A DNA stretch of 64,000 nucleotides, taken from the NCBI GenBank assembly GCA_001563875.1, contig LKMN01000001.1:1-64000 (forward strand), in the 5' to 3' direction. Source of the stretch: Nanohaloarchaea archaeon B1-Br10_U2g1 (GTDB taxonomy: Archaea; Nanohalarchaeota; Nanosalinia; Nanosalinales; Nanosalinaceae). Shown piece after piece: positions 7,086 to 16,245 of the stretch. The position numbers and the translations under genes are program-made. Below the pieces are notes generated by a model. The model was not told the DNA's origin. It saw only the letters and a list, made by a program, of their open reading frames with translations, and ran no database searches. The first letter of the stretch is position 1. The number at the start of each line of letters is the position of its first letter.

Positions 7086-8171
7086 TTAAATATGGCGAAG
7101 GTTAAGCTCTAAAATATCTTCGTCTGCCAGCTCGTGCTCCAAACCTACCTTCTGGTTAGGGAACTTTGAGCTAGGTCCGGTCACTGCTGCTTTTTTGAAA
7201 CGTTCTCTCATATCTCCGGGAAGGTTATCAAGAGCATCTTCTACAGTTGAACCCTCTCTAAGGATCAAGGGTTCGTCCTTATCAGGCTCTTCTCCTTTTT
7301 CCTTCATATAAACTCTTATTAGGCCTAGTCCTTCAAACATGAGGTCCTTAAGTTCGTCAAGATTGGTCCCGTTCTCCGCAGAAATCAGGAGATCATACTT
7401 CTCTTTGTACTCTTCTTTCTTGTCTGGCTCTATAAGATCTTCTTTGTTAACAACATCTACGGCAGTTATATATCTCCGGTTGTCCATTAAGCCGTCTATA
7501 AAGCTGTCAAGGTCCACTTTCTCCCTTATAGTGACGTTCGCATTTACGTATCCGTTCTGATGCATGAGATCCTTTAATGTATCTTCTTCTATATCGAGAT
7601 CTACGGTTGAAGAGATTTTTACGCCTCCTCGCCCGGTTTTCTCAACCTTTATGTCTGGAGGACTGGAGTTCATTCTTATACCGACTTCATATACTTCTTT
7701 CTTGATTTCTGCTTCTCTCATCTCTTCAGGATCAAGCAGGATAAGTATGAGATCAACGTTTCTTACAACACTTAAAACCTGTTTTCCGCCCCCTCTACCA
7801 TCTGCAGCCCCTCCTATAAGTCCAGGGACGTCTAGTATCTGTATATTAGCGCCTTTATGTTTAAGCATTCCGGGATTAACGTTGAGAGTAGTAAATTCGT
7901 AATGGCCTACGTCGCTTTCAGCATTGGTTAACTTGTTTAGAAGTGAAGACTTTCCTACGCTCGGAAAACCTACAAGTGCTACTGTGGCATCACCTTTCTT
8001 CTCTACGGCGTAACCTGATGTGTCGCCTGTCCCTTTCTGCTTCTTCTGTTTTTCTTCTTTTAACTGAGCTATCTGGGACTTCAACCGGCCACGCTCCTTC
8101 TCTGTAGCCTTGTTTTTAGGTGTCTTCTGAAGTTTCTCTTCCAAACTCTTTATACGGTCTTCTATACCCAT
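7086..8171 (-). CDS. DRG/Obg-family GTPase
   Basis: A 361-residue developmentally-regulated-GTP-binding-protein homologue. An N-terminal basic coiled coil (about 1-55) is followed by the G domain: G1 GFPSVGKSS near 67-75, G3 DVPGLIGGAADGRGGGKQVL and G4 NKED near 241. The C-terminal TGS domain ends the protein. Members associate with ribosomes and are thought to act in translation. Length and domain order are typical of archaea. Confidence 0.93.
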   Translation of the reverse strand: MGIEDRIKSLEEKLQKTPKNKATEKERGRLKSQIAQLKEEKQKKQKGTGDTSGYAVEKKGDATVALVGFPSVGKSSLLNKLTNAESDVGHYEFTTLNVNPGMLKHKGANIQILDVPGLIGGAADGRGGGKQVLSVVRNVDLILILLDPEEMREAEIKKEVYEVGIRMNSSPPDIKVEKTGRGGVKISSTVDLDIEEDTLKDLMHQNGYVNANVTIREKVDLDSFIDGLMDNRRYITAVDVVNKEDLIEPDKKEEYKEKYDLLISAENGTNLDELKDLMFEGLGLIRVYMKEKGEEPDKDEPLILREGSTVEDALDNLPGDMRERFKKAAVTGPSSKFPNQKVGLEHELADEDILELNLRHI

Positions 8172-8281
8172 TGAACTGTTTGTATTGAACTGTTTTCTTA
8201 GTCTTTAAACTGGTTTCTTTGAGTAAAAATAGAGTTAAGAAAAATTAGGTGAGAGATTGGTTAAAAACTTTGTTAAGGGAG

Positions 8282-8596
8282 TTACTCCTCTTCTACCATC
8301 TCTATGTTGCCGTCTCTTCCGATGTTGAGCTGTATGTCGTCAGCCCATTCTCTTACGTATGCTCCGGTGATCTGTACCTTTGCTCCCTCTTCGATTGCAT
8401 CGATCTCCTCTTCCCATAGAGTTAGGTCGATTGTTCCTGTATCATCTTCAAAAGTTACGGTTGTAATTCTTTTCTGTCCGTAACGTGTTGATACAGCTCT
8501 AGGGGTTGGAAGTTCTGCTATTGTTCCTTCGATTTCAACGTCGTCGGCTTCAGGTGATAGTTCCTCAACAGTCATTTCAGTCATATCTTGTCCCAC
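8282..8596 (-). CDS. OB-fold single-stranded nucleic-acid binding protein
   Basis: A 104-residue single OB fold: EIEGTIAELPTPR, then TVTFEDDTGTIDLTLWEEEIDAIEEGAKVQITGAYVREW. This is the pattern of archaeal RPA-like subunits and related SSB proteins. It could take part in DNA replication together with the OB/winged-helix protein at 11.5 kb; an RNA-binding role is not excluded. Divergent from the Vms1-like gene. Confidence 0.85.
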   Translation of the reverse strand: MGQDMTEMTVEELSPEADDVEIEGTIAELPTPRAVSTRYGQKRITTVTFEDDTGTIDLTLWEEEIDAIEEGAKVQITGAYVREWADDIQLNIGRDGNIEMVEEE

Positions 8597-8677
8597 TAAG
8601 CCGAAAGTACTTGTGTGAGCTTTAAAAGCTTACCGTTATACAAGGGTTTAAACCCGTTAGAACAACTAAATACTTGT

Positions 8678-9544
8678 ATGAAGCTTCCTTGGAGCAATGA
8701 AGACGAGATAGAAGAGCTCGAAAAAAAGGTAGAGAAACTTGAAGAAGAGAGGAGAAGGTTTGAGAAAAGGTTTGAAGCCGAGCAAGAGAGACGTAGAAAA
8801 CTTTCAAAACAGAAACAAGATGCTGAAAGACAAGTAAATCGGTTAAAAGATAAGATAAGGTCTTTAGAAAAGACGGAAGAAAAAGAAGAGAAAGAGCAAG
8901 CTCAAAAGTTTCGGCAGATAAGCTTCGACGAAGGTTACCGCATGTTACAGAAACTTGGAGCTCTCAAATCGGACAGGAAAGATCTTGTTACCGTATATTC
9001 TCCAGATAAACTAGATGGATTCCATGATATGAAATCGTTGAAAAACTCTGCAACAAAGAAACAGTACACAAAAATCAAAGATGAAAACTGTTTCGCAGCT
9101 TTCCTCGACCAGGACACAGTGAATACTATACTGAAGACAGCTCCATTTTTCCAAGAAGAGCTCGTTATAGATAAAGAGTTCTGTACAGAGAAACTCTTAG
9201 AGTTTATAGAGAAGGAGAAACACTGGGTACTAGTCTCAGCAGGAGAGACAAATATATACAGGGAAGAGAAAGGTCAAACCGAAGAGATAGACAGAATCAA
9301 ATCAAGAGTCAACAGAAAACACTCGAGTGGAGGATTCTCACAGGACCGTTTTGAAAGGAAGAGGCTTGAACAGATAGACAACCATATTGAACAGGTTAGG
9401 GAGGAGCTAAGTAGTCTAGAAGAAGTGTATCTTCTCGGGGAAAAAGAGCTCTGTGAAGAGCTACCTGGAGAATATCTAGGAGGATTTGATCCGAATAAAT
9501 CCAAGCCAGAACAGTTTTACAGATTCCAGAAGCTAAGTTTCTAG
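8678..9544 (+). CDS. Vms1/VLRF1-type peptidyl-tRNA hydrolase (release-factor-like)
   Basis: A 288-residue protein. An N-terminal coiled coil (about 10-75) precedes an eRF1-like domain. The decisive segment is VNRKHSSGGFSQDRFERKR with GGFSQ at 218-222, the counterpart of the aRF1 GGQ loop; this window's own aRF1 reads AGGQSAQRFSRLR at the same place. Vms1-like proteins release stalled chains from peptidyl-tRNA in ribosome quality control, and the family calls the SQ/GSxQ loop catalytic. ATG 8678 is preferred to a start at 8615. The zinc finger, ankyrin and C-terminal parts of the eukaryotic protein are absent, as usual in archaea. Confidence 0.85.
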   Translation: MKLPWSNEDEIEELEKKVEKLEEERRRFEKRFEAEQERRRKLSKQKQDAERQVNRLKDKIRSLEKTEEKEEKEQAQKFRQISFDEGYRMLQKLGALKSDRKDLVTVYSPDKLDGFHDMKSLKNSATKKQYTKIKDENCFAAFLDQDTVNTILKTAPFFQEELVIDKEFCTEKLLEFIEKEKHWVLVSAGETNIYREEKGQTEEIDRIKSRVNRKHSSGGFSQDRFERKRLEQIDNHIEQVREELSSLEEVYLLGEKELCEELPGEYLGGFDPNKSKPEQFYRFQKLSF

Positions 9545-9582
9545 AAACAGAATATATTAAATCAAGTATCTGTTTTAAACAT

Positions 9583-10227
9583 ATGGACAATTCGGAAAAA
9601 CGGATAAGAAAGCTTTACCAGCGGCTCCTAGCAAAGTATGGGGAGCCAGAACAACCAAGAGAGATGTCGGGGATAGACTATGTTATAGAGACAATCCTCT
9701 CACAGAACACAAACGATATATCGAGAGACAAAGCGTTCAAACAGCTGAAAGACAGATTCGGAGACAACTATGAAGCGATAGAGAACGCAGATATAGATGA
9801 AGTCATAGAATGTATACGTATCTGCGGATTAGGACCTACAAAGGCAGAAAGGATACAGAAAACGTTACAAATAATACGAGAAGAACGGGAAGAGTACTCT
9901 ATAGAATTCCTTAAAGACATGGCTGTTGAAGATGCTAAGAACTGGCTGACAGAGATACCAGGTATCGGACCTAAGACCGCCTCCGTAATACTTGGATTCC
10001 ATTTTAAGATGCCTACGTTCCCTGTTGACACGCATGTACAGCGTTTAGCAACAGAATGTATGGAGCTGGTGCCTGAAGACTCTTCTCGTACACAGACCCA
10101 TAATATCCTGGAGGACAGAGTACCGGATGATATCAAATACGAGTTCCATATACTCCTGATAACTCATGGGAGAGAGGAATGCACGGCTAGAAATCCGGGA
10201 TGCGAGTTCTGTAATTTGGAACAATAA
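9583..10227 (+). CDS. nth: Endonuclease III (DNA glycosylase/AP lyase)
   Basis: A 214-residue HhH-GPD glycosylase that removes oxidised pyrimidines. The helix-hairpin-helix LTEIPGIGPKTASVIL carries the catalytic lysine and FPVDTHVQR the catalytic aspartate. The C-terminal cluster loop reads C-x6-C-x2-C (CTARNPGCEFC) and then stops after NLEQ, just before the place of the usual fourth cysteine (C-x5-C). So the [4Fe-4S] cluster would lack one protein ligand. A TATA-like ATATATTAAAT about 30 bases before ATG 9583 suggests a leaderless transcript. Confidence 0.93.
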   Translation: MDNSEKRIRKLYQRLLAKYGEPEQPREMSGIDYVIETILSQNTNDISRDKAFKQLKDRFGDNYEAIENADIDEVIECIRICGLGPTKAERIQKTLQIIREEREEYSIEFLKDMAVEDAKNWLTEIPGIGPKTASVILGFHFKMPTFPVDTHVQRLATECMELVPEDSSRTQTHNILEDRVPDDIKYEFHILLITHGREECTARNPGCEFCNLEQ

Positions 10228-10263
10228 ACTTTTACTTTAAGAATATGAGAAGAGGAATAAAAT

Positions 10264-10494
10264 TTATTCCTCGTTGTCTTCTAGTTCGTCTTGGACTTCG
10301 CTCATTGCAGCTTCTTGCTGTTCTTGCATCTCTTCAACGATCTCTTGTGCTTTCTCGTTGATTGTGTCTTGGTCAACTATTCCTTCTTCCTGTAGTACGG
10401 ATAGAAGTGCGTGAGTTGTTAGTTCTAGATTTCCTAATTTCTGCTGCATCATCTGCATCATTTGCTGTGCGTCCATTTGTGGTTGTTCTGTCAT
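10264..10494 (-). CDS. Small Met/Gln-rich coiled-coil protein
   Basis: A 76-residue protein with a MMQMMQQKLG start region and a long acidic helix (EKAQEIVEEMQEQQEAAM) ending in DELEDNEE. It is likely a short coiled coil. It lies downstream of aIF2-beta on the same strand. No family recognised. Confidence 0.6.
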   Translation of the reverse strand: MTEQPQMDAQQMMQMMQQKLGNLELTTHALLSVLQEEGIVDQDTINEKAQEIVEEMQEQQEAAMSEVQDELEDNEE

Positions 10495-10591
10495 TAGTTA
10501 TTTCACCTGAAAAGAAGATAACAGGATATCAACCTGCCACCCCTACACCTATTCAACCGATAATCCTCAACTTTTATAAATAGGCCGAGTT

Positions 10592-10987
10592 TTACAACGG
10601 GGTTCTGGCACCACATGCTTGGCACTTCATAATCTCAACCCCTTTCTCCTTAGTTAATTCTGTGTCAGGCCTTGAACACTCGCCGCAGAACACATAATCG
10701 TCGGCGTAACTCTCAATCCTTCTCTGTACATTTCCGCGTCTGAACTCTCCGTTTAAGACTAGCTCATTTCCTTCGATATGTCCAGCAGTACCTAACTCGT
10801 TCTGTACATACTTCGAGAAGTGTTTCTCATCTCTTCCAAATCTGGAGGCTATATCTGAGAAATTAGTTATTATCGTCTTTGAACCTGACTTCCGGGTATC
10901 AACTTCAGGCATCTCGAAACGGTCTCCGTCCCCAAGATCCTCCGCCTGTTCAATACCTTTATCTAAAAGTTCTTCGTAATTAGTCAT
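10592..10987 (-). CDS. eif2b: Translation initiation factor 2 subunit beta
   Basis: A 131-residue aIF2-beta. It has the core domain (KTIITNFSDIASRFGRDEKHFSKYVQNELGT) and the C-terminal zinc ribbon CGECSRPDT...CQACGAR (CxxC, CxxC). It forms the aIF2 trimer that brings initiator tRNA to the ribosome. Length is normal for archaea. Confidence 0.95.
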   Translation of the reverse strand: MTNYEELLDKGIEQAEDLGDGDRFEMPEVDTRKSGSKTIITNFSDIASRFGRDEKHFSKYVQNELGTAGHIEGNELVLNGEFRRGNVQRRIESYADDYVFCGECSRPDTELTKEKGVEIMKCQACGARTPL

Positions 10988-11026
10988 AACCCAAACTTAA
11001 AGGTGAAGATTCTTAACTAGTGGTGT

Positions 11027-11467
11027 TCAGTCAAGGTTGGAACTAAGAGTTTCCAGAATCTCTTTTCTCTGCTGAGGTAGACCGCTTGAGATGTTAGCTA
11101 TTCCGTTTAAAGCCTCACTATCGGAAATATTGGATTCGTGGAATAGGAGTATTCCTTCTTTCGCGGTAAGTACATGGTTGTAGTAAGGTATGAGCATCGT
11201 TATCTCTTCCTCCGTCAGCAGGCCTATTTCTGATACGTTTTGCTCGTAGATGTGGGTGGAAAGCACCTCTTGAGGCGGAACAGAGCTTGGTTTTAGCTCT
11301 TTCAGACTGTTTACCTCCTCCATGTTCTTGATTTCACAGTAAAAAGCTCTTCTCAGTTTTTTTTCTTGATCTCTGTTTCCCTTTATATAAAGGCCAAAGC
11401 TACCTAAGATTGTGGATAGGAATCCCAACAAGACACCAAAGCTTACTTGGCTCAGTTGAGACCACAC
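11027..11467 (-). CDS. Hypothetical membrane-anchored protein
   Basis: A 146-residue protein with one N-terminal hydrophobic segment (FGVLLGFLSTILGSFGLYI, about residues 9-27) followed by a basic stretch and a helical soluble domain. The basic residues after the helix suggest the soluble part faces the cytoplasm. No family recognised. Its start lies 4 bases from the end of the OB/winged-helix gene, so it is probably in the same operon. Confidence 0.6.
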   Translation of the reverse strand: MWSQLSQVSFGVLLGFLSTILGSFGLYIKGNRDQEKKLRRAFYCEIKNMEEVNSLKELKPSSVPPQEVLSTHIYEQNVSEIGLLTEEEITMLIPYYNHVLTAKEGILLFHESNISDSEALNGIANISSGLPQQRKEILETLSSNLD

Positions 11468-11471
11468 GTTA

Positions 11472-12215
11472 TCACAGCTTCTTGATTTTTCCTGGCTGTG
11501 GTTCGTAGAAGGTTCCTTCGCTTAGTAAGGAGTTGATTGTTTCTTCCATTTCGTCTTCGGTCCCCTCTATTTCTTCTGCTATGTCTGCGTAGTCTGCTCC
11601 GTCTCCTTCATCAAGTTTTTCTACAGCATCGATAATCTCGATTTCCAAGTTGCTGTTTCCGCCGTTATCAGTGTTGTCGAACTGTTCTCCGAAAGACTGT
11701 AGTAGTGAATCGACTTCGTCCTCATCCAGTTTTCCGGCCATTTCTTTTTCTATTTCTTTCTGGTCTTTACCGCTTTCCTTCAACTGTTTTACTGTTTCCC
11801 GAATCTGTTTCCATTCTTCTAGTGTCTTAACGTGTTTTAGTTCGTGTAGAAGCTCTTTCTTTATCTTCCGGTCTTTCAGTATTTCGGCGTTCATGTAGAT
11901 CTGTCCTTGGTACTCTCGGACTTTTCCTATCGCTTCTATTATGTCGCCTACTTCGAACTGTTTCAGCATATCCATCTCGTTGAAGAACTTTAACTGGATA
12001 GTGTCTGTCCCGTCGTCTACTGTTATTGATCCGTATGTCTCGTCTTCGTTCATAAAGGTGTCTACAACGGTTCCTACAACTCTGGCTCTTGAGAAGCGTC
12101 TTCCTTCAGGTGTTAGAAGGTAGTTTGGTGTGAATCCTTCTTTCTGAAAGTATTTGCCTGAGTTCAGTTCTTTTGCGTTTGCAAGTTTAGCGGTCTGCCT
12201 TTTCTGTTGTGCCAT
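11472..12215 (-). CDS. RPA-like OB-fold / winged-helix protein
   Basis: A 247-residue protein with an OB fold (ARVVGTVVDTFMN...GSITVDDGTDTIQLKFF, about 44-110), a charged helical linker and a C-terminal winged helix (about 190-247, ending FYEPQPGKIKKL). This is the RPA32-like arrangement. It lies directly downstream of MCM on the same strand and its last residues resemble the MCM tail (LFEPQQGHIQRI), so a role at the replication fork is likely. Confidence 0.85.
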   Translation of the reverse strand: MAQQKRQTAKLANAKELNSGKYFQKEGFTPNYLLTPEGRRFSRARVVGTVVDTFMNEDETYGSITVDDGTDTIQLKFFNEMDMLKQFEVGDIIEAIGKVREYQGQIYMNAEILKDRKIKKELLHELKHVKTLEEWKQIRETVKQLKESGKDQKEIEKEMAGKLDEDEVDSLLQSFGEQFDNTDNGGNSNLEIEIIDAVEKLDEGDGADYADIAEEIEGTEDEMEETINSLLSEGTFYEPQPGKIKKL

Positions 12216-12249
12216 AGTATCTTTTCTCGTAGTATATTCTTATCAAATT

Positions 12250-14238
12250 TTAGATTCTCTGGATGTGGCCTTGTTGAGGTTCGAACAGTTCGCCGTCTCT
12301 CTTCAGTCTGCTTATGACTTCTTCAGCTTTGTCGCGGGATATATCCTGTTCTTCAGCTATCTCCAAGACTTTTTCAATCTCTACTGAGCTTTCTCCGGCC
12401 TCAGACTCTATTATCTGTTTAACGGTCTGTAAACGGTTTCTCTGCGAGCTAGAGACACCCGACTCCATCATATCGATATCGAACTCTCCTGTCTCTGGAT
12501 CCACTCCAACCTGCTGTAGACAGTAAGTAAGTATGTCGATAGCTCTTTCCGCATCTTTTACTCTTACTTCTTCCTGTAGTTCTGCACGTGCAGATGCCTC
12601 TGCAACACGTACAAGTGCTTCTAACTGTCTTGCAGTTATAGGCACGCTTTCCCCTGCTTCATCGCTCCCACGCGAACGCATACTGACATAAAACTCCTGT
12701 ATCTTGTCTGCTGCCTCCTGAGTTAAATCAGGACGGTAGTTTTTCGAATATGCAACATATTTCCGGAGTTTTTCCTGTGGTATCTCGGCATCAGTCTCCT
12801 CAGGATTAATATGGTTCTTCAGGACCTGAGATGAAAGCTCTGTGTCCTTATCTTCGTCTGGTTCGTCTTTCACAGGGAATATAAAGTCGAAACGTGAAAG
12901 AAGGGTGTCTCCAATACTTATCTGCTGAGGGATCGGTTCATAAGGATCGAAACGTCCATATTTAGGGTTGCCTGCAGCAAGTATGGACGTCTGTGCGTTC
13001 AGCGTTGCCTGGATGTTTGCTTTGGATACGGATATCTGTTGTTGTTCCATGGCTTCGTGGAGGCTTGAACGGTCTTCCTCTCCCATCTTATCTATCTCGT
13101 CTATTACAGCCATACCCTTGTGTGCTAGTACTACGGCTCCTGCCTCTAGTTCGAACTCTCCTGTTGACTCATCTCTTACTACTGCAGCAGTTAAACCTGC
13201 TCCTGTTGAACTTTTACCTACTACGTAACGTCCTTTCGGCGCTAGTTGTCCTGTGAATTTCAGCATCTGGGATTTACCGGTTCCTGGCTCACCGATCAAA
13301 AGCATGTGTATGTCTCCACGGCTTTTAACACCGTCTTCACGTGTTTTTTTGACTCCTCCGAATATCTGGAGGGCTATGGCCTCTTTAATTTTCTTGTGGC
13401 CGAATATACTTGGAGCTATCGAGTTTGTTATGCGTTCAAATATTTTGGGGTCTTCAGCCATTTCTTCTATCTCTTTTGCTTCCTCTTCAGTTAGCTCTAG
13501 CTCCTCAAACTCCATCTGTGTAGGCTCTAAGTAGTTGGCCTCCATGTAGATATCGTATTTCTTGGAGTTCTTCTTCAGAGGTCTTTCCTTCAGTACTCCG
13601 GTTATTTCGGCTACGTTACCAGGTATAACCTTTTTCTGGAAGTCAGGGTCTACTAAGTCTCCTTCAAGTCTTATCTGTAGTGATGAAGGCTGCTCGGATC
13701 CGTCCCGTGACTCAGGATTCTCTTCGACAGTTATCATCTGTGTGTCAGTCATCTTTTTTTCGTGGACCTCGAACTTTCTAGATCCGCATTCGCATTTATA
13801 CGGGCTTTTGAGCTGTGAAGAGTCCTGCTCCTTCTCTATCCTATCGCCACACTGACTGCATTCGAAGACAGCGGATACAACCTCTGGTTTTACCTGTGAA
13901 GCCCGTTTAATCATTCCTTCTACAGGTGTAAACCTTCCTAAATGTTCGGAACGCAGATTCTTCAGGAGTACGAAGTCTTCTTCAGGCATATTTGTGAAAC
14001 GTATTTCAAACTCTTCGTCTGGAGCTATATCGACTCCTAGAACACCTTCTTGAGCTGCTTCTATAGCCGATTCTGGTTCGTCTTTCAGATACTCTCCTAG
14101 TTCTAGGTTGAACAAGTCCAGTTCTTGAAAATCGACTACTACAGAGTTCTCTCCTTTCTGTACGGCTTGAGCCACATCTTCATAGTATTTCTCTGAGAAA
14201 AACTCCTCGAATTCGTTTACTGCCTCCCCGTACTCCAT
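12250..14238 (-). CDS. mcm: MCM replicative DNA helicase
   Basis: A 662-residue MCM. The N-terminal zinc site is C127-x2-C130...C149-x-C151. Walker A GEPGTGKS is at 316-323, followed by the Walker B AVIDEIDKM and the arginine-finger segment LSRFDFIF. A C-terminal winged helix ends the protein. It forms the hexameric 3'-5' helicase at the fork. It is transcribed into the OB/winged-helix gene and lies 6 kb from orc1/cdc6, giving a replication gene block. Confidence 0.97.
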   Translation of the reverse strand: MEYGEAVNEFEEFFSEKYYEDVAQAVQKGENSVVVDFQELDLFNLELGEYLKDEPESAIEAAQEGVLGVDIAPDEEFEIRFTNMPEEDFVLLKNLRSEHLGRFTPVEGMIKRASQVKPEVVSAVFECSQCGDRIEKEQDSSQLKSPYKCECGSRKFEVHEKKMTDTQMITVEENPESRDGSEQPSSLQIRLEGDLVDPDFQKKVIPGNVAEITGVLKERPLKKNSKKYDIYMEANYLEPTQMEFEELELTEEEAKEIEEMAEDPKIFERITNSIAPSIFGHKKIKEAIALQIFGGVKKTREDGVKSRGDIHMLLIGEPGTGKSQMLKFTGQLAPKGRYVVGKSSTGAGLTAAVVRDESTGEFELEAGAVVLAHKGMAVIDEIDKMGEEDRSSLHEAMEQQQISVSKANIQATLNAQTSILAAGNPKYGRFDPYEPIPQQISIGDTLLSRFDFIFPVKDEPDEDKDTELSSQVLKNHINPEETDAEIPQEKLRKYVAYSKNYRPDLTQEAADKIQEFYVSMRSRGSDEAGESVPITARQLEALVRVAEASARAELQEEVRVKDAERAIDILTYCLQQVGVDPETGEFDIDMMESGVSSSQRNRLQTVKQIIESEAGESSVEIEKVLEIAEEQDISRDKAEEVISRLKRDGELFEPQQGHIQRI

Positions 14239-14293
14239 ATACTATACTTGGTTGGAAAGAATGATAAAAACACTCTTTGCCCATACTATGCAT

Positions 14294-14596
14294 ATGTCCG
14301 AACAGGTACTGGAAAGAGAAGAGATAGATAAGAAACTTGAAGAACTTAAAATCTGGAGCTACCACGACGGAAAGCTTGTTACGCGGGTGGAGTTCGAAGG
14401 CTTCAAAGAGCCAGTGTTTTTCGCGAACACTGTATTCGCGGTTGCAGAAGCCGAGTTCCATCATCCTACTGTAAAAGTTGAGTATGGGGCTGTCGAGATT
14501 GATCTATGGAGTCATGACGTCGAAGGCGTTACTGAAAGAGATTTAGATATGGCGGAAAAGATAGAAAAAAAGCTCAGTGAAATGGATTGGAGCTGA
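14294..14596 (+). CDS. Pterin-4a-carbinolamine dehydratase
   Basis: A 100-residue PCD/DCoH-like protein. The active-site motif AEAEFHHPTVKVEYGAVEIDLWSHDVEGVTERD contains the paired histidines and the later WSHD typical of the family. It dehydrates 4a-hydroxy-tetrahydropterin; in archaea the role is unclear because aromatic hydroxylases are rare. ATG 14294 (MSEQVLER) fits a short leader; 14288 and 14252 are alternative starts. Confidence 0.9.
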   Translation: MSEQVLEREEIDKKLEELKIWSYHDGKLVTRVEFEGFKEPVFFANTVFAVAEAEFHHPTVKVEYGAVEIDLWSHDVEGVTERDLDMAEKIEKKLSEMDWS

Positions 14597-14602
14597 TAAG
14601 TA

Positions 14603-15040
14603 TTGAGGGTCCCTGAGGACGCTACCAGAGACTTTACTGCAGGAGCTTTCATAGTCGAAGATGGCAAAATATTGCTTTTAAACCATAAGAAGCTTGGCTT
14701 CTGGGTCCAGCCCGGAGGGCATGTTGAAGAAGATGAGACTCCTGATGAAGCTGCTGTAAGAGAGGCTTTGGAGGAGACAGGTTTAGAGGTCGAGCTCTTG
14801 GAGAAAGATGAAAAAGTTGGTGAAAGTTCTTTTAATCTGCCTAAACCATTCAATGTGAACTTACATAAAATCAGAGAAGGTCACTGGCACTGTGATTTCC
14901 AGTACCTTGCAAAGCCTGTAAGACAGATTGAAGAAAAAGAGTATGCGGATAAAGATATAAAATGGCTATCTCCAGAGGAATTAGATAGTTTAGAAATACC
15001 TGACAATACTAGAGAAACTGCTTTAAGAGCTTTGGATTAA
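14603..15040 (+). CDS. Nudix hydrolase
   Basis: A 145-residue Nudix protein. The box [24 protein letters not shown] fits GX5EX7REUXEEXGU exactly. [20 protein letters not shown] is the first strand pair. It starts at TTG 14603, seven bases after the pterin dehydratase stop, suggesting coupling. Its 3' end overlaps the convergent Nudix gene by 4 bases. Confidence 0.9.
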   Translation: MRVPEDATRDFTAGAFIVEDGKILLLNHKKLGFWVQPGGHVEEDETPDEAAVREALEETGLEVELLEKDEKVGESSFNLPKPFNVNLHKIREGHWHCDFQYLAKPVRQIEEKEYADKDIKWLSPEELDSLEIPDNTRETALRALD

Positions 15041-15477
15041 CGAGAGTCAATTAAACGTTCTTTTGAAATACTTTTCTTGTCTTTAACGTCTCTAAGCATC
15101 TTGTTTCTATTTCCTTTCCTTAAACTAAGCTTCTTAGCATCACCAAGAGAGTAGAACTGTGTGTCAAGAATTTCGTCTTCAGTGTCGGGGTTCCTTTCTC
15201 CTTCACCCACTATTTCTGAGTTGTAAAGAAATACCACTACGTTTTCTCCTGTTCTCGCACTTTTTTCGAGGTATATCCCTATGAGTTCTTCGGGCTCGAC
15301 TATATAACCGGTTTCCTCAAGCACTTCTCTTCTGACTCCGTCTTTGAGATTTTCGTCCCCTTCTAGTTTGCCTCCTGGGAAGTCCCAGAGACCTTTTACA
15401 TGTTCTTTGCCTTCTTGTACTAGGAGCAGTTTTTCTTCCTGATTCCTTACTGCTGCAGCTGTGGCTAGGATAGTCAT
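15037..15477 (-). CDS. Nudix hydrolase (MutT-like)
   Basis: A 146-residue Nudix protein with [28 protein letters not shown], a complete box with the DFPGGK lead-in typical of MutT-type nucleotide-pool sanitising enzymes. Unlike the neighbour it has a basic C-terminal tail. Two Nudix genes meet tail to tail here with a 4-base overlap. Confidence 0.9.
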   Translation of the reverse strand: MTILATAAAVRNQEEKLLLVQEGKEHVKGLWDFPGGKLEGDENLKDGVRREVLEETGYIVEPEELIGIYLEKSARTGENVVVFLYNSEIVGEGERNPDTEDEILDTQFYSLGDAKKLSLRKGNRNKMLRDVKDKKSISKERLIDSR

Positions 15478-15509
15478 CTCAGTTAAAAATAGGAGAAATA
15501 AATATGTGT

Positions 15510-16073
15510 TTAAAGAGCTCCGATCTCTCGGAGATTCTCTTTAAGTGTTTCGATACCATTTCTGACGTCGTCGTAGGTTCTTCCGCCTGTACAGACGATT
15601 CTTCCTGATGAGAAGAGTAGGAACACTACTTTTGGTTCGTCTATACGGTATACGAGTCCTGGGAACTGTTCCGGCTCGTACTCTGTACCTACCAGTTCGA
15701 ATGCTATCCTGTTCAGGTTGAGTGTAGCTCCTATTTCGCTTGAAGCTACCATGTTCTGTACTGTTATGTCTGGTTTTCCTGGGATGTCTATCTCTGCTTC
15801 ACGTAGTTCGTCTATAATCTTATGTACAGCTTCCTTTGCCATGTCCGGGCTCTGTGTTCCTGTACATACTACTTTCCCTGATCCGAATAGTAGTGCGGCT
15901 GCTTTGGGTTCTTTTAGTCTGTATACGAGTCCTGGGAACTGTTCTGGCTCGTATTCTGTGTTTTCTAGGTAGATAGCTATCCTGTCGAGAGGCATTCTTC
16001 TGTCTAGTGTTGTTGATGCTACAACGTTCTCAATTTTGATACCGTCATCGTCGTCGAAACCTTCTTCGCTCAT
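15510..16073 (-). CDS. tbp: TATA-box binding protein
   Basis: A 187-residue TBP with the two direct repeats of the saddle: [13 protein letters not shown]...[32 protein letters not shown] and [45 protein letters not shown]. It recruits TFB and RNA polymerase. A GGTGAT ribosome site lies 5 bases before ATG. It has a short acidic N-terminal tail, as in halophiles. Confidence 0.97.
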   Translation of the reverse strand: MSEEGFDDDDGIKIENVVASTTLDRRMPLDRIAIYLENTEYEPEQFPGLVYRLKEPKAAALLFGSGKVVCTGTQSPDMAKEAVHKIIDELREAEIDIPGKPDITVQNMVASSEIGATLNLNRIAFELVGTEYEPEQFPGLVYRIDEPKVVFLLFSSGRIVCTGGRTYDDVRNGIETLKENLREIGAL

Positions 16074-16078
16074 AAAAT

Positions 16079-16084
16079 ATCACC
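16079..16084 (-). promoter_or_regulatory. Ribosome binding site of TBP
   Basis: Minus-strand GGTGAT, five bases before ATG. It complements the ATCACC end of archaeal 16S rRNA and fixes the start. Confidence 0.7.
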
Positions 16085-16216
16085 TTTTTTGTGTTTGGGC
16101 TTGGATAAAACACATTTTGTTTTTAAAGCCTTTAGACCTTCATTTAAAAATGAACTCTTTTAAAAGGTGTGACCACAAAGCCTCAAGGATATGGTATAAC
16201 CTAGACTCAATACTGG

Positions 16217-16224
16217 TATAAAAG
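16217..16224 (+). promoter_or_regulatory. TATA box of small membrane protein gene
   Basis: TATAAAAG about 22-29 bases before ATG 16246, so the transcript should be leaderless. Confidence 0.6.
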
Positions 16225-16245
16225 ATGTAAGAAATACATTATCGT

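Noticed and set aside
14180-14464. Minus-strand frame opposite the pterin dehydratase
   Set aside because: It spans the divergent mcm/dehydratase promoter, and both neighbours are solid genes.
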